This document shows, piece by piece, positions 29,001-38,035 of a DNA stretch of 64,000 nucleotides. Made by a program: the position numbers and the translations under genes. The stretch spans positions 36,605-100,604 of the forward strand of contig NZ_JALDUR010000007.1 in NCBI RefSeq assembly GCF_023109675.1, read 5' to 3'. The notes beneath the pieces are model-generated. The model was not told where the DNA came from, ran no database searches, and was given only the letters and a program-made list of their open reading frames with translations. Position 1 is the first letter of the stretch. Each line of letters starts with the position of its first letter. Source of the stretch: Streptococcus parasanguinis (GTDB lineage: Bacteria; Bacillota; Bacilli; Lactobacillales; Streptococcaceae).

Positions 29001-29057
29001 TTATCTTTTTTCCATCTCTATTATAAATCTAATAAATTTCTAAAAATTTTTAGAAGG

Positions 29058-29495
29058 CTACTCGTCAAAAAGTTTTCCTTCTACACGAAGTGGACTACCG
29101 CTACCAAAACCTTCGATTAAATCTTTCTCGCCATTTTTACCGTCTTTTAAATAGACCAAAACACTCCAACTTGAATTTTGGATATGATTAAAGCCTCCAA
29201 AAACTCGAAGAACTTGACCGCCGCTCTGAGGAGTACCATTTCCTACTTCTTCCCATTGTGTTTCATCCCAAGCAATCTGGACAGATTCAACTTTAGGACT
29301 TAACGATTTTACAAAATCTTCAATTTCTTTTGCATGCTTTTTTACATCTTCTAACTGTTGTTCCTTGGGACTGGCTTGCTTTACTTGATGACTATTAATT
29401 GAAAACAAGTTTGGATATTGAGAACCGATAATGGCCACTCCTGATAACGCAATTGCTGTAAATCCCAATATGAGAACTTTCTTCTTTTTTCTCAT
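29058..29495 (-). CDS. Membrane-anchored small protein, paralogue of the 27.3-kb gene
   Basis: 145 residues with an RKKKK start, an N-terminal hydrophobic helix, a charged helical linker and the shared blocks FVKSLSPKVESVQ and VGNGTPQSGG. The ATG at 29495 follows GGAGGATCA; a 22-codon upstream extension overlaps no better signal. It is the first gene of the 27.3-29.5 kb group. Repeat family A copy 3 lies just upstream. Function unknown. Confidence 0.8.
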   Translation of the reverse strand: MRKKKKVLILGFTAIALSGVAIIGSQYPNLFSINSHQVKQASPKEQQLEDVKKHAKEIEDFVKSLSPKVESVQIAWDETQWEEVGNGTPQSGGQVLRVFGGFNHIQNSSWSVLVYLKDGKNGEKDLIEGFGSGSPLRVEGKLFDE

Positions 29496-29587
29496 TGATC
29501 CTCCAAGAAAAATGCTTTCTACTATCATATCGAAATCTATAGAGATAAGCAAGTTCATCACTAGTTGGTGTTTTTAGCAATAAAAAA

Positions 29588-29780
29588 GTGAGTGGGAAAG
29601 AACTCCGTAAAATAAAAAAGTTGAAAAGGTTCCCCAAACCTTTTCAATCTTCCCACCCCCGCACAGTTGATTAGGTCATCTTTGGAGCTTATAAAGTGAA
29701 CAAAGATGCCAATCAACCACTGCGTCATATATTTATTTTTATAAGACTTCAAAGGCTGGACGATTTTTGCCCAGCCTCTT
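29588..29780 (+). repeat. Structured intergenic repeat, family A, copy 3
   Basis: A divergent copy that keeps the three-hairpin plan of the 3674-3850 element. The first stem is GTGGGAA/TTCCCAC (C-G changed to A-T), enclosing TTGAAAAGG/CCTTTTCAA. The second is GTTGATT/AATCAAC (G-C changed to T-A), enclosing ATCTTTG/CAAAGAT. The third is GGCTGG/CCAGCC. Read on the minus strand the third hairpin can serve as the fruA terminator. Short frames inside it are not genes. Confidence 0.75.
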
Positions 29781-29790
29781 TTAGTCATGT

Positions 29791-31767
29791 TTAGTTTTTA
29801 GGTTTGCGAAGCAATCCGAATAAGATACCACTTACGACTGCACCGATCAATACGAACAAGATGTAAAGAAGTGGATTTGATGTAAGGGCGATAACGAAGA
29901 TACCTCCGTGAGGAGCCATGAGTTTCAAGCCTGCAAAACCAACAAGGGCACCTGTCAATGCTGAACCTGCAATGAAGCTAGGGATGGCACGAGCTGGGTC
30001 AGCTGCACCGAATGGAATGGCACCTTCTGTGATGAAGGAAAGACCCATGATAATGTTTGTCAAACCAGAATCGCGTTCTTCTTGTGTGAATTTATCTTTG
30101 AACAAAACTGTTGCCACGAATACTGCCAATGGAGGAACCATACCAGCTGCCATAACTGCCGCCATAACAGTAGAACCACCACCAGAAAGAGCTGAAGCTG
30201 TCAAAGTACCTGTACCAAATACATAAGCAGCTTTATTAACTGGTCCACCCATATCGACAGCCATCATACCACCGACAAGAAGACCAAGAAGAACTGCTGA
30301 ACTTCCTCCAAGATTTGTAAGGAAAGTATTCATTCCAGTGTTAATAGCTGACATTGGAATGTTCAATACAAACATAATTGCTGCGGTAAATCCAACACCA
30401 AGCAATGGCAAGAGTAAGATTGAACGGATACCGTCGAGTGTACGTGGAAGACCTGCAAGAACTTTACGAAGAACAAGAATCACTCCACCTGCAAGGAAAC
30501 CACCAACCAAGGCTCCAAGGAAACCGGAACTTTGTGCGGCAGGAATAGTTGCTTTAGTAGCTCCGTATGCAACATTTCCGAGGGCAGCACCGCTGTCAGC
30601 AATAGCACCTGCTACAAAACCAGCAACCAAACCTGGTTTTTCTGCAATAGAGAATCCAATAAATCCTGCAAGAATTGGTAACATGAAACCAAAGGCAGCT
30701 TTACCAGCAGTCATGAAGTAAGCAGCAGGCTGGTTATAAGAACCAAGTTGTTTCAAAGACTCAAGGTCAGTTGGCACACCAAGGATTTGGTCGAACAAGA
30801 AGGCAAGGGCGATCAAGATACCACCACCGATAACAAATGGAAGCATTTGAGAAACCCCACTCATCAAGTGTTTGTAGAAGGCTCCACCCAAGCTCAATTT
30901 TTCTTGGCTAGCGCTAGCTTGTGCTGCATTTTCAGCGTGGAAGACATCTGCTTTGCCATCCAAGATGGTTTGGATCAATTCTTCTGTTTGACGGATACCG
31001 GCTGCGACTGGTTTAGAGATCAATTTTTTACCATCGAAACGAGCAGTTTCAACTGCTTTATCTGCTGCAATAATAACCCCTTCAGCTTTGGCGATTTCTT
31101 CAGCTGTCAAGCGGTTGCCGACACCTGATGCCCCGTTGGTTTCAACGCGGACTGTGACACCCATTTCTTCCCCTTTTTTGATGAGGGCTTCTTCTGCCAT
31201 ATAAGTGTGGGCGATCCCTGTTGTACATGCTGTAACAGCAACGATGAGAGGTTTGTCAGATGAAGCTGCTTCTTTGACCGCTTCTGCTTTTTTCGCTTCT
31301 TCCGCGGCAGCTTCTTGCTCTTCTGCATCAAAGGCAGCGATCACTTGATCAGGAGTGCTTGCTTGGCGAAGTTTGTCCGCAAATCCTGGTTTCATCAAGT
31401 ACTTAGACAATTCAGCAAGGGCTGCCAAGTGAGTGTCATTTGCTCCTTCTGGAGCTGCGATCATGAAGAACAAGTCTGTTGGTTGACCATCCAGTGAAGC
31501 ATAGTCCACACCCTTGTTTGATTTGGCAAACAAGACAGTTGCTTCTTTGACTGCTTCATTTTTGCTGTGGGGCATGGCAATTCCGTCACCCAAACCAGTG
31601 GAAGTTTGTGCTTCACGGTTCATGATTCCAGCCTTGAAGGTGTCAAAATCTGTCACCACACCATTATCAACGAGCGATTGGACCATCTCATTGATCACGC
31701 CCTCTTTATCTGTTGCTTGAAGATCAAACAACATCACGTTTTTATTTAAAACGTCTTGAATTTTCAT
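29791..31767 (-). CDS. fruA: PTS fructose transporter subunit IIABC
   Basis: 658 residues in the order IIA-IIB-IIC. IIA (about residues 1-145) has the phosphorylated His in GIAMPHSKNEAV. IIB (about 172-270) has the Cys of VAVTACTTGIAHTYMAEE. IIC (about 300-655) is the membrane channel with conserved GLVAGFVAGAIADSG. It imports fructose as fructose-1-phosphate. The start overlaps fruK by four bases (ATGA), so the operon is fruR-fruK-fruA. A linker between IIA and IIB is rich in Ala and Glu. Confidence 0.97.
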   Translation of the reverse strand: MKIQDVLNKNVMLFDLQATDKEGVINEMVQSLVDNGVVTDFDTFKAGIMNREAQTSTGLGDGIAMPHSKNEAVKEATVLFAKSNKGVDYASLDGQPTDLFFMIAAPEGANDTHLAALAELSKYLMKPGFADKLRQASTPDQVIAAFDAEEQEAAAEEAKKAEAVKEAASSDKPLIVAVTACTTGIAHTYMAEEALIKKGEEMGVTVRVETNGASGVGNRLTAEEIAKAEGVIIAADKAVETARFDGKKLISKPVAAGIRQTEELIQTILDGKADVFHAENAAQASASQEKLSLGGAFYKHLMSGVSQMLPFVIGGGILIALAFLFDQILGVPTDLESLKQLGSYNQPAAYFMTAGKAAFGFMLPILAGFIGFSIAEKPGLVAGFVAGAIADSGAALGNVAYGATKATIPAAQSSGFLGALVGGFLAGGVILVLRKVLAGLPRTLDGIRSILLLPLLGVGFTAAIMFVLNIPMSAINTGMNTFLTNLGGSSAVLLGLLVGGMMAVDMGGPVNKAAYVFGTGTLTASALSGGGSTVMAAVMAAGMVPPLAVFVATVLFKDKFTQEERDSGLTNIIMGLSFITEGAIPFGAADPARAIPSFIAGSALTGALVGFAGLKLMAPHGGIFVIALTSNPLLYILFVLIGAVVSGILFGLLRKPKN

Positions 31768-32675
31768 AGTTTTTCTACCTCTACTTTTTCATAAGTTTCT
31801 TTTATATAGTCAGCTGTTGCCAAATCATCTGAGAAGGTGGTCGCTGTTCCACAAGCCACGCCCCATTTGAAGGCTTCGATGACATCTCCTGTTGTTGCGA
31901 GCTTCCCAGTGAAGCCTGCCACCATGGAATCTCCAGCCCCAACAGAGTTCTTGACTTGTCCTTTGATTGGTTTTGCAAAGTAAGTTCCACTAGGACTGAC
32001 AAGGAGAGCACCATCACCCGCCATGGAAATAATGACGTTTTGTGCACCCTTGGCCAAGATTTCTTTGGCGTAGCGTTCAATTTCTGGCAATTCCGTCAAG
32101 GTAACACCAAAGATATCTCCCAATTCATGGTTGTTTGGTTTGACCAATTGGGGATTGAACTCCAAGGAATCAATCAAGGTTTGTCCTTCAAAGTCGCAAA
32201 CCACTTGCGCACCTGTCGCACGTGTTGCTGCGATCAATTGTTTGTATACGACATTCCCAAGTGAAGATGGAGCAGATCCTGCAAAGACTACCACATCATC
32301 CGCTGTTAAGCTCGATAAGATGTTGAGCAATTCTTGCAACTGCGCTTCCGTCACTTCTGGCCCGTTCCCATTGATCTCTGTTTCCTCATCAGCTTTGATC
32401 TTGACATTGATCCGTGTATCTTGGTCCACTGTCACAAAGTTGGTTGAAATGGCTTCGCTAGTCAGTACGTCTTCAATGAAGCGTCCAGTGAAACCACCGA
32501 TAAATCCAGTCGCTGTGTTCTCGATATCGAGACGCTTCAAGACACGACTGACATTGATTCCCTTACCACCGGCAAATTTATCTTCTGAAGCCATCCGATT
32601 GACCGCTCCTGTCTCTACATGATCGAGACGGACAATATAGTCAATTGCTGGATTCAGTGTTACTGTATAAATCAA
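31764..32675 (-). CDS. fruK: 1-phosphofructokinase
   Basis: 303 residues, PfkB-family kinase that converts the imported fructose-1-phosphate to fructose-1,6-bisphosphate. The N-terminal signature AGGKGINVSRVLKRL and the C-terminal KNSVGAGDSMVAGF, with the catalytic Asp, are present; the DYIVRLDH start is typical of 1-phosphofructokinases. It overlaps both neighbours by four bases. Confidence 0.96.
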   Translation of the reverse strand: MIYTVTLNPAIDYIVRLDHVETGAVNRMASEDKFAGGKGINVSRVLKRLDIENTATGFIGGFTGRFIEDVLTSEAISTNFVTVDQDTRINVKIKADEETEINGNGPEVTEAQLQELLNILSSLTADDVVVFAGSAPSSLGNVVYKQLIAATRATGAQVVCDFEGQTLIDSLEFNPQLVKPNNHELGDIFGVTLTELPEIERYAKEILAKGAQNVIISMAGDGALLVSPSGTYFAKPIKGQVKNSVGAGDSMVAGFTGKLATTGDVIEAFKWGVACGTATTFSDDLATADYIKETYEKVEVEKL

Positions 32676-33415
32676 ACCTCTATAACCTCCGTTTTTTCTT
32701 TTAAAACCTTTAATCGTTGCGGTTCACATTGATTGGTGATAATCATGGCTCGCTTGATCGGAGCCACTTTGACAAAGGATGTCACCCCAATTTTCGAATC
32801 ATCCGCTAGGATATAGGTTTTTTTCGCATTTTCGATAATCGCACGCTTGACAGATCCTTCTTCCAGGTCTGGAGTGCTGTAAAATTCATCATCGATTCCA
32901 TTCATTCCAAGAAAGGCCTTGTCAAAATTCAACTGACCGATCTGATTGAGCGCGATCCCTCCGATACTAGCATCTGTAGAAGATTTTACCTTCCCACCGA
33001 TGATGACCGTCGGAACATTTCGCTCGACCAACTTGGTCGCATGGTGAATCGAGTTGGTCACCACGGTTACCGTTGGATTGACAATTTCTTGTACCAAAAG
33101 TTCATTAGTCGTCCCAGCATCGATAAAGATCACGTCATGATCTTTGATCAATTCCGCCGCTTTTATCGCGATTTTTGACTTAACTTGAATGTTTTTGATA
33201 GATTTTTCTTTATTGCTTTCTTCCTCTTGAAGAAAATGCAGGCTTTCCGCACCACCGTGAACCCGGCGAAGTTTACTTTCAGCTTCTAATTCATCCAAGT
33301 CACGTCGAACCGTTGATTCAGACGTCCCTAGCTCTTGTACAAGGGTTTCTAAGGAAACAAATTTTTCCTTCAGTACCTTCTCGAGGATGAATTGTTTTCG
33401 TTCAGACTTAAGCAT
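32672..33415 (-). CDS. fruR: DeoR-family repressor of the fructose operon
   Basis: 247 residues. An N-terminal DeoR helix-turn-helix (LETLVQELGTSESTVRRDLDEL) is followed by the sugar-phosphate sensor domain with DAGTTN and GG(K)VK blocks. It probably represses fruR-fruK-fruA and is released by fructose-1-phosphate or fructose-1,6-bisphosphate. First gene of the operon, with a strong promoter and a palindrome at 33427-33442 directly upstream. Confidence 0.93.
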   Translation of the reverse strand: MLKSERKQFILEKVLKEKFVSLETLVQELGTSESTVRRDLDELEAESKLRRVHGGAESLHFLQEEESNKEKSIKNIQVKSKIAIKAAELIKDHDVIFIDAGTTNELLVQEIVNPTVTVVTNSIHHATKLVERNVPTVIIGGKVKSSTDASIGGIALNQIGQLNFDKAFLGMNGIDDEFYSTPDLEEGSVKRAIIENAKKTYILADDSKIGVTSFVKVAPIKRAMIITNQCEPQRLKVLKEKTEVIEV

Positions 33416-33426
33416 TTCTCCTCCTT

Positions 33427-33442
33427 TTGCAATCGATTACAA
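33427..33442 (-). promoter_or_regulatory. cre-like palindrome at the fru transcription start
   Basis: The sequence TTGTAATCGATTGCAA is a near-perfect palindrome and matches most positions of the CcpA cre consensus. It lies about 6 bp downstream of the -10 box, between it and the fruR ribosome site, so binding of CcpA or FruR here would block transcription. Which protein binds is not decided by sequence. Confidence 0.55.
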
Positions 33443-33447
33443 AGACT

Positions 33448-33475
33448 ATTATACTCCATCTCCAAAAAATGTCAA
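33448..33475 (-). promoter_or_regulatory. Promoter of fruR-fruK-fruA
   Basis: Consensus TTGACA (33470-33475) and TATAAT (33448-33453) with a 16-bp spacer on the minus strand. Confidence 0.85.
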
Positions 33476-33521
33476 CACTTTTTATCAATTTCTATCATTT
33501 TCTTTCAAAAATTCTAAAAGT

Positions 33522-33580
33522 GTACAAAAAAAGAGCAGGAAAGAACTCATTTTGTTAAAAGAGTCCTTTTCCCACCCTCA
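33522..33580 (-). terminator. Hairpin terminator, probable remnant of repeat family A
   Basis: On the minus strand GGGAAAAGGACTC pairs imperfectly with GAGTTCTTTCC, followed by TGCTCTTTTTTTG. It resembles the first hairpin of family A (GTGGGAAAGAACTC), so it may be a worn copy serving as terminator for the surface-protein gene at 33645. Confidence 0.6.
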
Positions 33581-33644
33581 TCAATCTTCTTTGAAGAGTT
33601 TAAGCAATAAAGTGTCTAAGCATCCACTCTATCTTCGGTATGTC

Positions 33645-35966
33645 TTAATCATTTTTTGAAGATTGTTTCTTTTTCTTAAAACCAAACAATCCAGCAAGTA
33701 GCCCGACGGCAACACCTGTTGTTGCTACTGCATATTTAGAGGAATCAGATCCAGCCACAGCTTGGCTGTTTTCTTTTTTCGGTTTGATTTCTTCTACTTT
33801 AGCTTCTTGTTTTGGAGCTGGACTAGCTGTTGGTGCTTGCACTTGCGGACTATTGGTAGTTGTTGGAAGAACGGTTGGTCTATCCGGGAAAGTTGTTGGA
33901 TTGCTTGAGCGGATATCCATTGGCATATCTGCTGCTTCTAAAATAGCTGGATCCATTCGAGACGCTAGATCTTCATATTGGGAATTCAACAGTTCCACGA
34001 CACTTTGATAAGATTGAAGGGTTGTGAATTCTGCTTCCAATTTTTCTTTTTTATTCTCTAAATTAGCCACCGCAGCTGATAAAACGGATTGGGCTTTGAC
34101 CAATAATTCTGGAGCATTTTTAAAGTCAGAAAGACGTTTTTCAGCTGCAACTAGTCGCTCTTGCGCCGCCTTCAAGCCCTCATGCGCTTCTTGAACGACT
34201 TGGGCTTTTTCTGCTTCTTCTGCTTTTAAACGATCTAATTTCTCACGCGCAGCTGCTAACAAATCTTTCGCTTTTTGAAGTGCTGCTTCTTTTGGTTGGA
34301 TGGCTGCTTCAATCCGACCTCGAGATACATCAAGAGTCGCCTTCGCCTTTTCAACCGCATGGTCCTTGCTAACGAGAAGAATCTTGTAATTTTGGATGGT
34401 CTTTTGGACATTGGCCATTTCTACTGCCACATTCGAATTAGCATGGCGAGCATCTTCTAACTTGCCTTGCAAGATAATGATTTGTGACTCTTGATTGGCC
34501 TTGTCCAGTTTGAGATTAGCGACTTCATCAGATTTTGCTTTGACATCTGATCTTGTCGTTGTAGCACCAGCTCCCTGACGCAATTGGTAAGCAAGTGCAT
34601 TGGTTGACACTGCTGAGGTAACTGGACTGTGTAAGAAAGCAGCTTCTGACATGGCATTACTTGGGTCATAAGCCACTGATAAAGCCGTTGCTTTGTTGTC
34701 CACCATTTGGAGGTAATGACCAACCTTGGCAAAGGCCTCAGCCCCAATCTTCATATAGATGTCATTGGCATCGATTTGTGTTTCGTCTGTTGGTAGACCG
34801 TATTGAGCTGCTACTTCTTGGTAAGCCGCTTTTTCATTGTACCAAAAATCTACTGCACCAGCAGGTGAGAAGCCATAAGCAATGTTTTCGTTTGGCAAAT
34901 ACTTAAACATATGCCAGTTAGCCTTTTTGAAGTATTCTAACTGAACTTGACTGGCAGGAAGGGAATAAGGATCCAGCTCCAATTCAGGCAAACCTGCATT
35001 GCGACGATAGCTATTAATGGCATCTGCGATTTCAAGAGCTCGAAGATTGGCTTGCAAGGATCCAGACTCTCCAACCATCAAGCCGTCTTCTTCACGACCA
35101 CGCTTGTAGAGGGCTAAAGCACTTGCTGCAGCTTCATTGCCATTGTCAGCCAAGTGTTGCAAATAACCTTCATAAGTCGCTTGGCTTAACTGAACCGGGC
35201 TATTGGCCGCTGCTTGTTCTAAGGCTGCCAACTCTGCTTCATTGGTTGCGATGACCGCTTTCAAATCTGTCAGACGCGTTTGAGCCAGTTGAATATCGCT
35301 CTCAATTTGAGCCACTGTATCTGAGCCAGTTTGCTGACTTGCTTGCAAGGTCGCGAGATAACTCTGAGATTCTCGAATACTTTGCTCGACTTGGCTTTGC
35401 TCCAACAAGGCCTGGTTTAGCACATTCTCATCATTTGAAATCGGTACTTTGGCTTTGTTCAATTCATTTTGTGCTACATCGACCAAAGATTCCTGAGCTG
35501 TGACCTGATTTTCCTGTTGTCGAACAGCTTCTACGACTTGATCATGTGCGGCTTCTGCTTCTCGAACCTTATTTTCTTCGATGGTCACATAGGCTTGAGC
35601 CACCTTGACGTCATTTTCTGCATTCTGAACTTGTGCATTTGAAGTCGTTGCGATGAGGTTTTCCGCATCTGTCACATCTGCTTTCTTTTCTTCTAGTTCT
35701 TGTCCAGCAGCCTTGACTTCCGTTTGAGCATCGATCACTTTTTGCTCTTGGTAGTGGACATCTTTCACCACTTGCCCTTTTTGAGCTGTAATTTGCTTCA
35801 ACTCATCAACTGTAATTGGTTTTTCGACTACTTCCGTACTGTTGGTTTCTGCATTTTCATTTTGCTTCACTTCTTCCGCACTAGCCTTATGATGAAACAT
35901 TCCAGACAGTACCGTTGTCGCCGCAACTCCTGTCGTAAAAACCGATTTTCCTAATTTCTTTCCCAT
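33645..35966 (-). CDS. SEC10/PgrA-type surface protein with CAP-like domain
   Basis: 773 residues. Signal peptide at the start (KSVFTTGVAATTVLSGMF, cleavage near ASA). Residues about 40-260 are a long coiled coil rich in Gln, Glu and Ala; residues about 270-480 form a CAP/SCP-like domain (IADAINSYRRNAGLPELELD and ENIAYGF), typical of SEC10/PgrA proteins; residues about 480-680 are a second coiled coil. The end has a Pro-rich stretch, a hydrophobic helix (VATTGVAVGLLAGLFGF) and a KKKKQ tail, but no LPxTG. The start at 35966 avoids a 20-codon extension. The role is probably adhesion or aggregation. Confidence 0.8.
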   Translation of the reverse strand: MGKKLGKSVFTTGVAATTVLSGMFHHKASAEEVKQNENAETNSTEVVEKPITVDELKQITAQKGQVVKDVHYQEQKVIDAQTEVKAAGQELEEKKADVTDAENLIATTSNAQVQNAENDVKVAQAYVTIEENKVREAEAAHDQVVEAVRQQENQVTAQESLVDVAQNELNKAKVPISNDENVLNQALLEQSQVEQSIRESQSYLATLQASQQTGSDTVAQIESDIQLAQTRLTDLKAVIATNEAELAALEQAAANSPVQLSQATYEGYLQHLADNGNEAAASALALYKRGREEDGLMVGESGSLQANLRALEIADAINSYRRNAGLPELELDPYSLPASQVQLEYFKKANWHMFKYLPNENIAYGFSPAGAVDFWYNEKAAYQEVAAQYGLPTDETQIDANDIYMKIGAEAFAKVGHYLQMVDNKATALSVAYDPSNAMSEAAFLHSPVTSAVSTNALAYQLRQGAGATTTRSDVKAKSDEVANLKLDKANQESQIIILQGKLEDARHANSNVAVEMANVQKTIQNYKILLVSKDHAVEKAKATLDVSRGRIEAAIQPKEAALQKAKDLLAAAREKLDRLKAEEAEKAQVVQEAHEGLKAAQERLVAAEKRLSDFKNAPELLVKAQSVLSAAVANLENKKEKLEAEFTTLQSYQSVVELLNSQYEDLASRMDPAILEAADMPMDIRSSNPTTFPDRPTVLPTTTNSPQVQAPTASPAPKQEAKVEEIKPKKENSQAVAGSDSSKYAVATTGVAVGLLAGLFGFKKKKQSSKND

Positions 35967-36079
35967 TAAACTCACCCCCAAAACTGAATCATTTTCTTGA
36001 AGTTTCTCTACCCCATAGCATACCACATTTTGTTACCAATAACTAGTAGGTTTAAAAAGTTTTTTTCATAAAATTTTGG

Positions 36080-36106
36080 GGCAAAAGAAAAACAGCTAAG
36101 GCTGTT
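36080..36106 (-). terminator. Terminator-like hairpin downstream of trmD
   Basis: Stem AACAGC/GCTGTT with loop CTTA, followed on the minus strand by TTTCTTTTG. It could end the rpsP-trmD transcript after the family B repeat. The 415-bp gap between the surface-protein gene and trmD holds this, the repeat and an AT-rich segment with no other visible signal. Confidence 0.55.
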
Positions 36107-36202
36107 ATAGAATGTAGACAAACTATTTTAAAGTAAAATAAGTTAAATGATTCTGTAAAAAAATTAAAATGAGTTCCAATTTTAATATCGATTCAGAGGA
36201 AT

Positions 36203-36344
36203 ACCGAAACTTTCCGCTGTGAGAAAAGTGCCTGAAACAATAACGTTTCAGGCACTCGGAATTATTGAGACCTTAGGCTCAATAATTAGTCATGGAACTT
36301 CGTAGAAGTTCGCTGACGTCCGTACTCACCTAAGGAAAGTTTTT
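36203..36344 (+). repeat. Structured intergenic repeat, family B, copy 1
   Basis: About 142 bp, closely similar to 47272-47413. An outer stem AAACTTTCC/GGAAAGTTT and inner GTGAG/CTCAC enclose three hairpins: GTGCCTGAAAC/GTTTCAGGCAC, ATTATTGAG/CTCAATAAT, and GAACTTC/GAAGTTC with a three-base loop. A conserved GCTGACGTCCGT lies before the closing stem. Four base pairs differ from copy 2, each kept paired by changes on both sides. It may be a structured RNA, a mobile element with folded ends, or both. Confidence 0.8.
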
Positions 36345-36382
36345 AATATGACTTTGTCTTCAATCTGAAACAGCTGACGCTA

Positions 36383-37099
36383 TTAGTCTTCTTGTTTAAT
36401 TTGTTCCAACATCTTCATTTCTTCTGCTGTCAATTCGTAGTTGTCTAGCAAGTCTGGCCGACGTTCTAAGGTCTTTTTCAAACTCTGATAGAGGCGCCAC
36501 TGACGGATATTTTCATGATGACCACTCATGAGAACATCAGGAACTGTCATTCCTCTGTATTCATAAGGCCGTGTGTATTGAGGATATTCCAGAAGACCAG
36601 AGGAGAAACTGTCATCCTGGTGACTGGACTCTTTTCCGATCACTTCTGGAATCAAGCGAACTGTCGCATCAATCATGGTCATGGCAGCAAGTTCCCCACC
36701 CGTCAGGACATAATCCCCCAGTGAAATCTCATCCGTTACCAAGGTCTTGATCCGCTCATCGTAGCCCTCATAGTGACCGCAGATAAAGATCAATTCATCT
36801 TCCTGAGCCAACTCTTCTGCGTAGGCTTGGTCAAAGGTCCGACCAGCAGGATCCAGCAGGATCACGCGCGGATTCTTCTTCTCAATGGCATCAAAGGCAT
36901 CAAAAATCGGCTGAGCTCGCAAAAGCATGCCTTGCCCGCCACCATAGGGTTCATCATCCACATGCCGCGCCTTCTCTGCATTTTCGCGGAAATTATGGTA
37001 GTTGATCTCTAATAGACCTTTTTCACGAGCCTTTCCGACGATGGAGTGCTCCAGGGGTGAAAACATCTCTGGAAAGAGGGTTAAAATATCAATCTTCAT
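36383..37099 (-). CDS. trmD: tRNA (guanine-N1)-methyltransferase
   Basis: 238 residues. It methylates G37 next to the anticodon, using S-adenosylmethionine, which prevents +1 frameshifting. The trefoil-knot SPOUT motifs are present: [37 protein letters not shown]. The gene overlaps rimM by 11 bases and is last in the rpsP operon. Confidence 0.97.
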   Translation of the reverse strand: MKIDILTLFPEMFSPLEHSIVGKAREKGLLEINYHNFRENAEKARHVDDEPYGGGQGMLLRAQPIFDAFDAIEKKNPRVILLDPAGRTFDQAYAEELAQEDELIFICGHYEGYDERIKTLVTDEISLGDYVLTGGELAAMTMIDATVRLIPEVIGKESSHQDDSFSSGLLEYPQYTRPYEYRGMTVPDVLMSGHHENIRQWRLYQSLKKTLERRPDLLDNYELTAEEMKMLEQIKQED

Positions 37100-37607
37100 C
37101 GTCTAACCCTTCCAAGATATCTACATCCACTCGGTTTCCTGGAATATCAATATGGAGGACCACTGGTGGGATATAAGGCAAGAGAAGGTCTCGTTTACCT
37201 TTGCGTTTGACCACCCAGACATCATTGGCACCTGGTTGAAGGATCTCCTTGATCTGACCGATGAGCTGGTCATTTTCATAAACATCAAGGCCAATAATCT
37301 CGTGGTAGTAAAATTCACCCTCCTCCAAATCCGTCAAGTCTTCCTCGGAAACCTTGAGACTAAAACCCTTGAACTTTTCGATGGCATTGATATGGTACAT
37401 ATCCTTAAACTTGATGATATCAAAGTTCTTGTGCTTACGGTGACTGGCAATGGTCACTGTTTGGACAAACTGATCCTTCTCATCGAAGAGAGCCAACTCC
37501 GCTCCTTTTTTAAAGCGCTCTTCCGCAAAGTCTGTCACAGACAAGACCCGCATCTCCCCTTGTAAGCCTTGGGTATTGACAATTTTCCCAACATTAAAGT
37601 AATTCAT
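37089..37607 (-). CDS. rimM: Ribosome maturation factor RimM
   Basis: 172 residues. RimM binds S19 and aids maturation of the 30S head. N-terminal [16 protein letters not shown] and the C-terminal PRC-barrel ([32 protein letters not shown]) are typical. It is placed between the MazG-like gene and trmD. Confidence 0.96.
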   Translation of the reverse strand: MNYFNVGKIVNTQGLQGEMRVLSVTDFAEERFKKGAELALFDEKDQFVQTVTIASHRKHKNFDIIKFKDMYHINAIEKFKGFSLKVSEEDLTDLEEGEFYYHEIIGLDVYENDQLIGQIKEILQPGANDVWVVKRKGKRDLLLPYIPPVVLHIDIPGNRVDVDILEGLDDED

Positions 37608-37660
37608 GATTTCTCCAGTGTAGTTTATTCACTCTATTTTATCACGTTCAAGAGATTTTC

Positions 37661-37993
37661 TCAAATGGACTTATCTGCTAGAAACTGCTCCAAATCCCGC
37701 TCGTGCTGGTATTTTACGGCTGCTGTTTTATCTTTTTCAAAGATAGTTTTAGTAAGGTCGATTTCATTAATGGCCGCGATAGCGACCGTGTAGTGAATCA
37801 TATCAGCTAGTTCTTTAGCCAATTCCTCATTTGAATCTTGGACACCCGCTTTCCGTCCAGAACGTCCATTTAACACCTCGGCTACTTCGCCAACCTCTTC
37901 AACCAGCTTGATAAACAAACCTTCTTCCGTCCGGGTATTCTGGTAATGTTCTTGTAAATAGGCTTGTAACTGGCCAATGGTCACTTCTTTCAT
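37661..37993 (-). CDS. MazG-like nucleotide pyrophosphohydrolase
   Basis: 110 residues. The all-alpha MazG/dUTPase-like metal site is visible as KLVEEVGEVAEVLNG and ELADMIHYTVAIA, the ExxE and ExxD pairs. It may hydrolyse a noncanonical or excess NTP; substrate unknown. The ATG at 37993 follows AAGGAGAAAGA. It sits inside the rpsP-trmD operon, between khpA and rimM. Confidence 0.85.
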   Translation of the reverse strand: MKEVTIGQLQAYLQEHYQNTRTEEGLFIKLVEEVGEVAEVLNGRSGRKAGVQDSNEELAKELADMIHYTVAIAAINEIDLTKTIFEKDKTAAVKYQHERDLEQFLADKSI

Positions 37994-38035
37994 TCTTTCT
38001 CCTTCCAACAAAAAACGGGACCAAGTCCCGCCTTT

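Noticed and set aside
27345..29495. The cluster as a TelC/TipC-like toxin-immunity system
   Set aside because: Considered from the paralogue layout, but no toxin domain, WXG100-type partner or secretion gene is in the window and no motif match could be confirmed.
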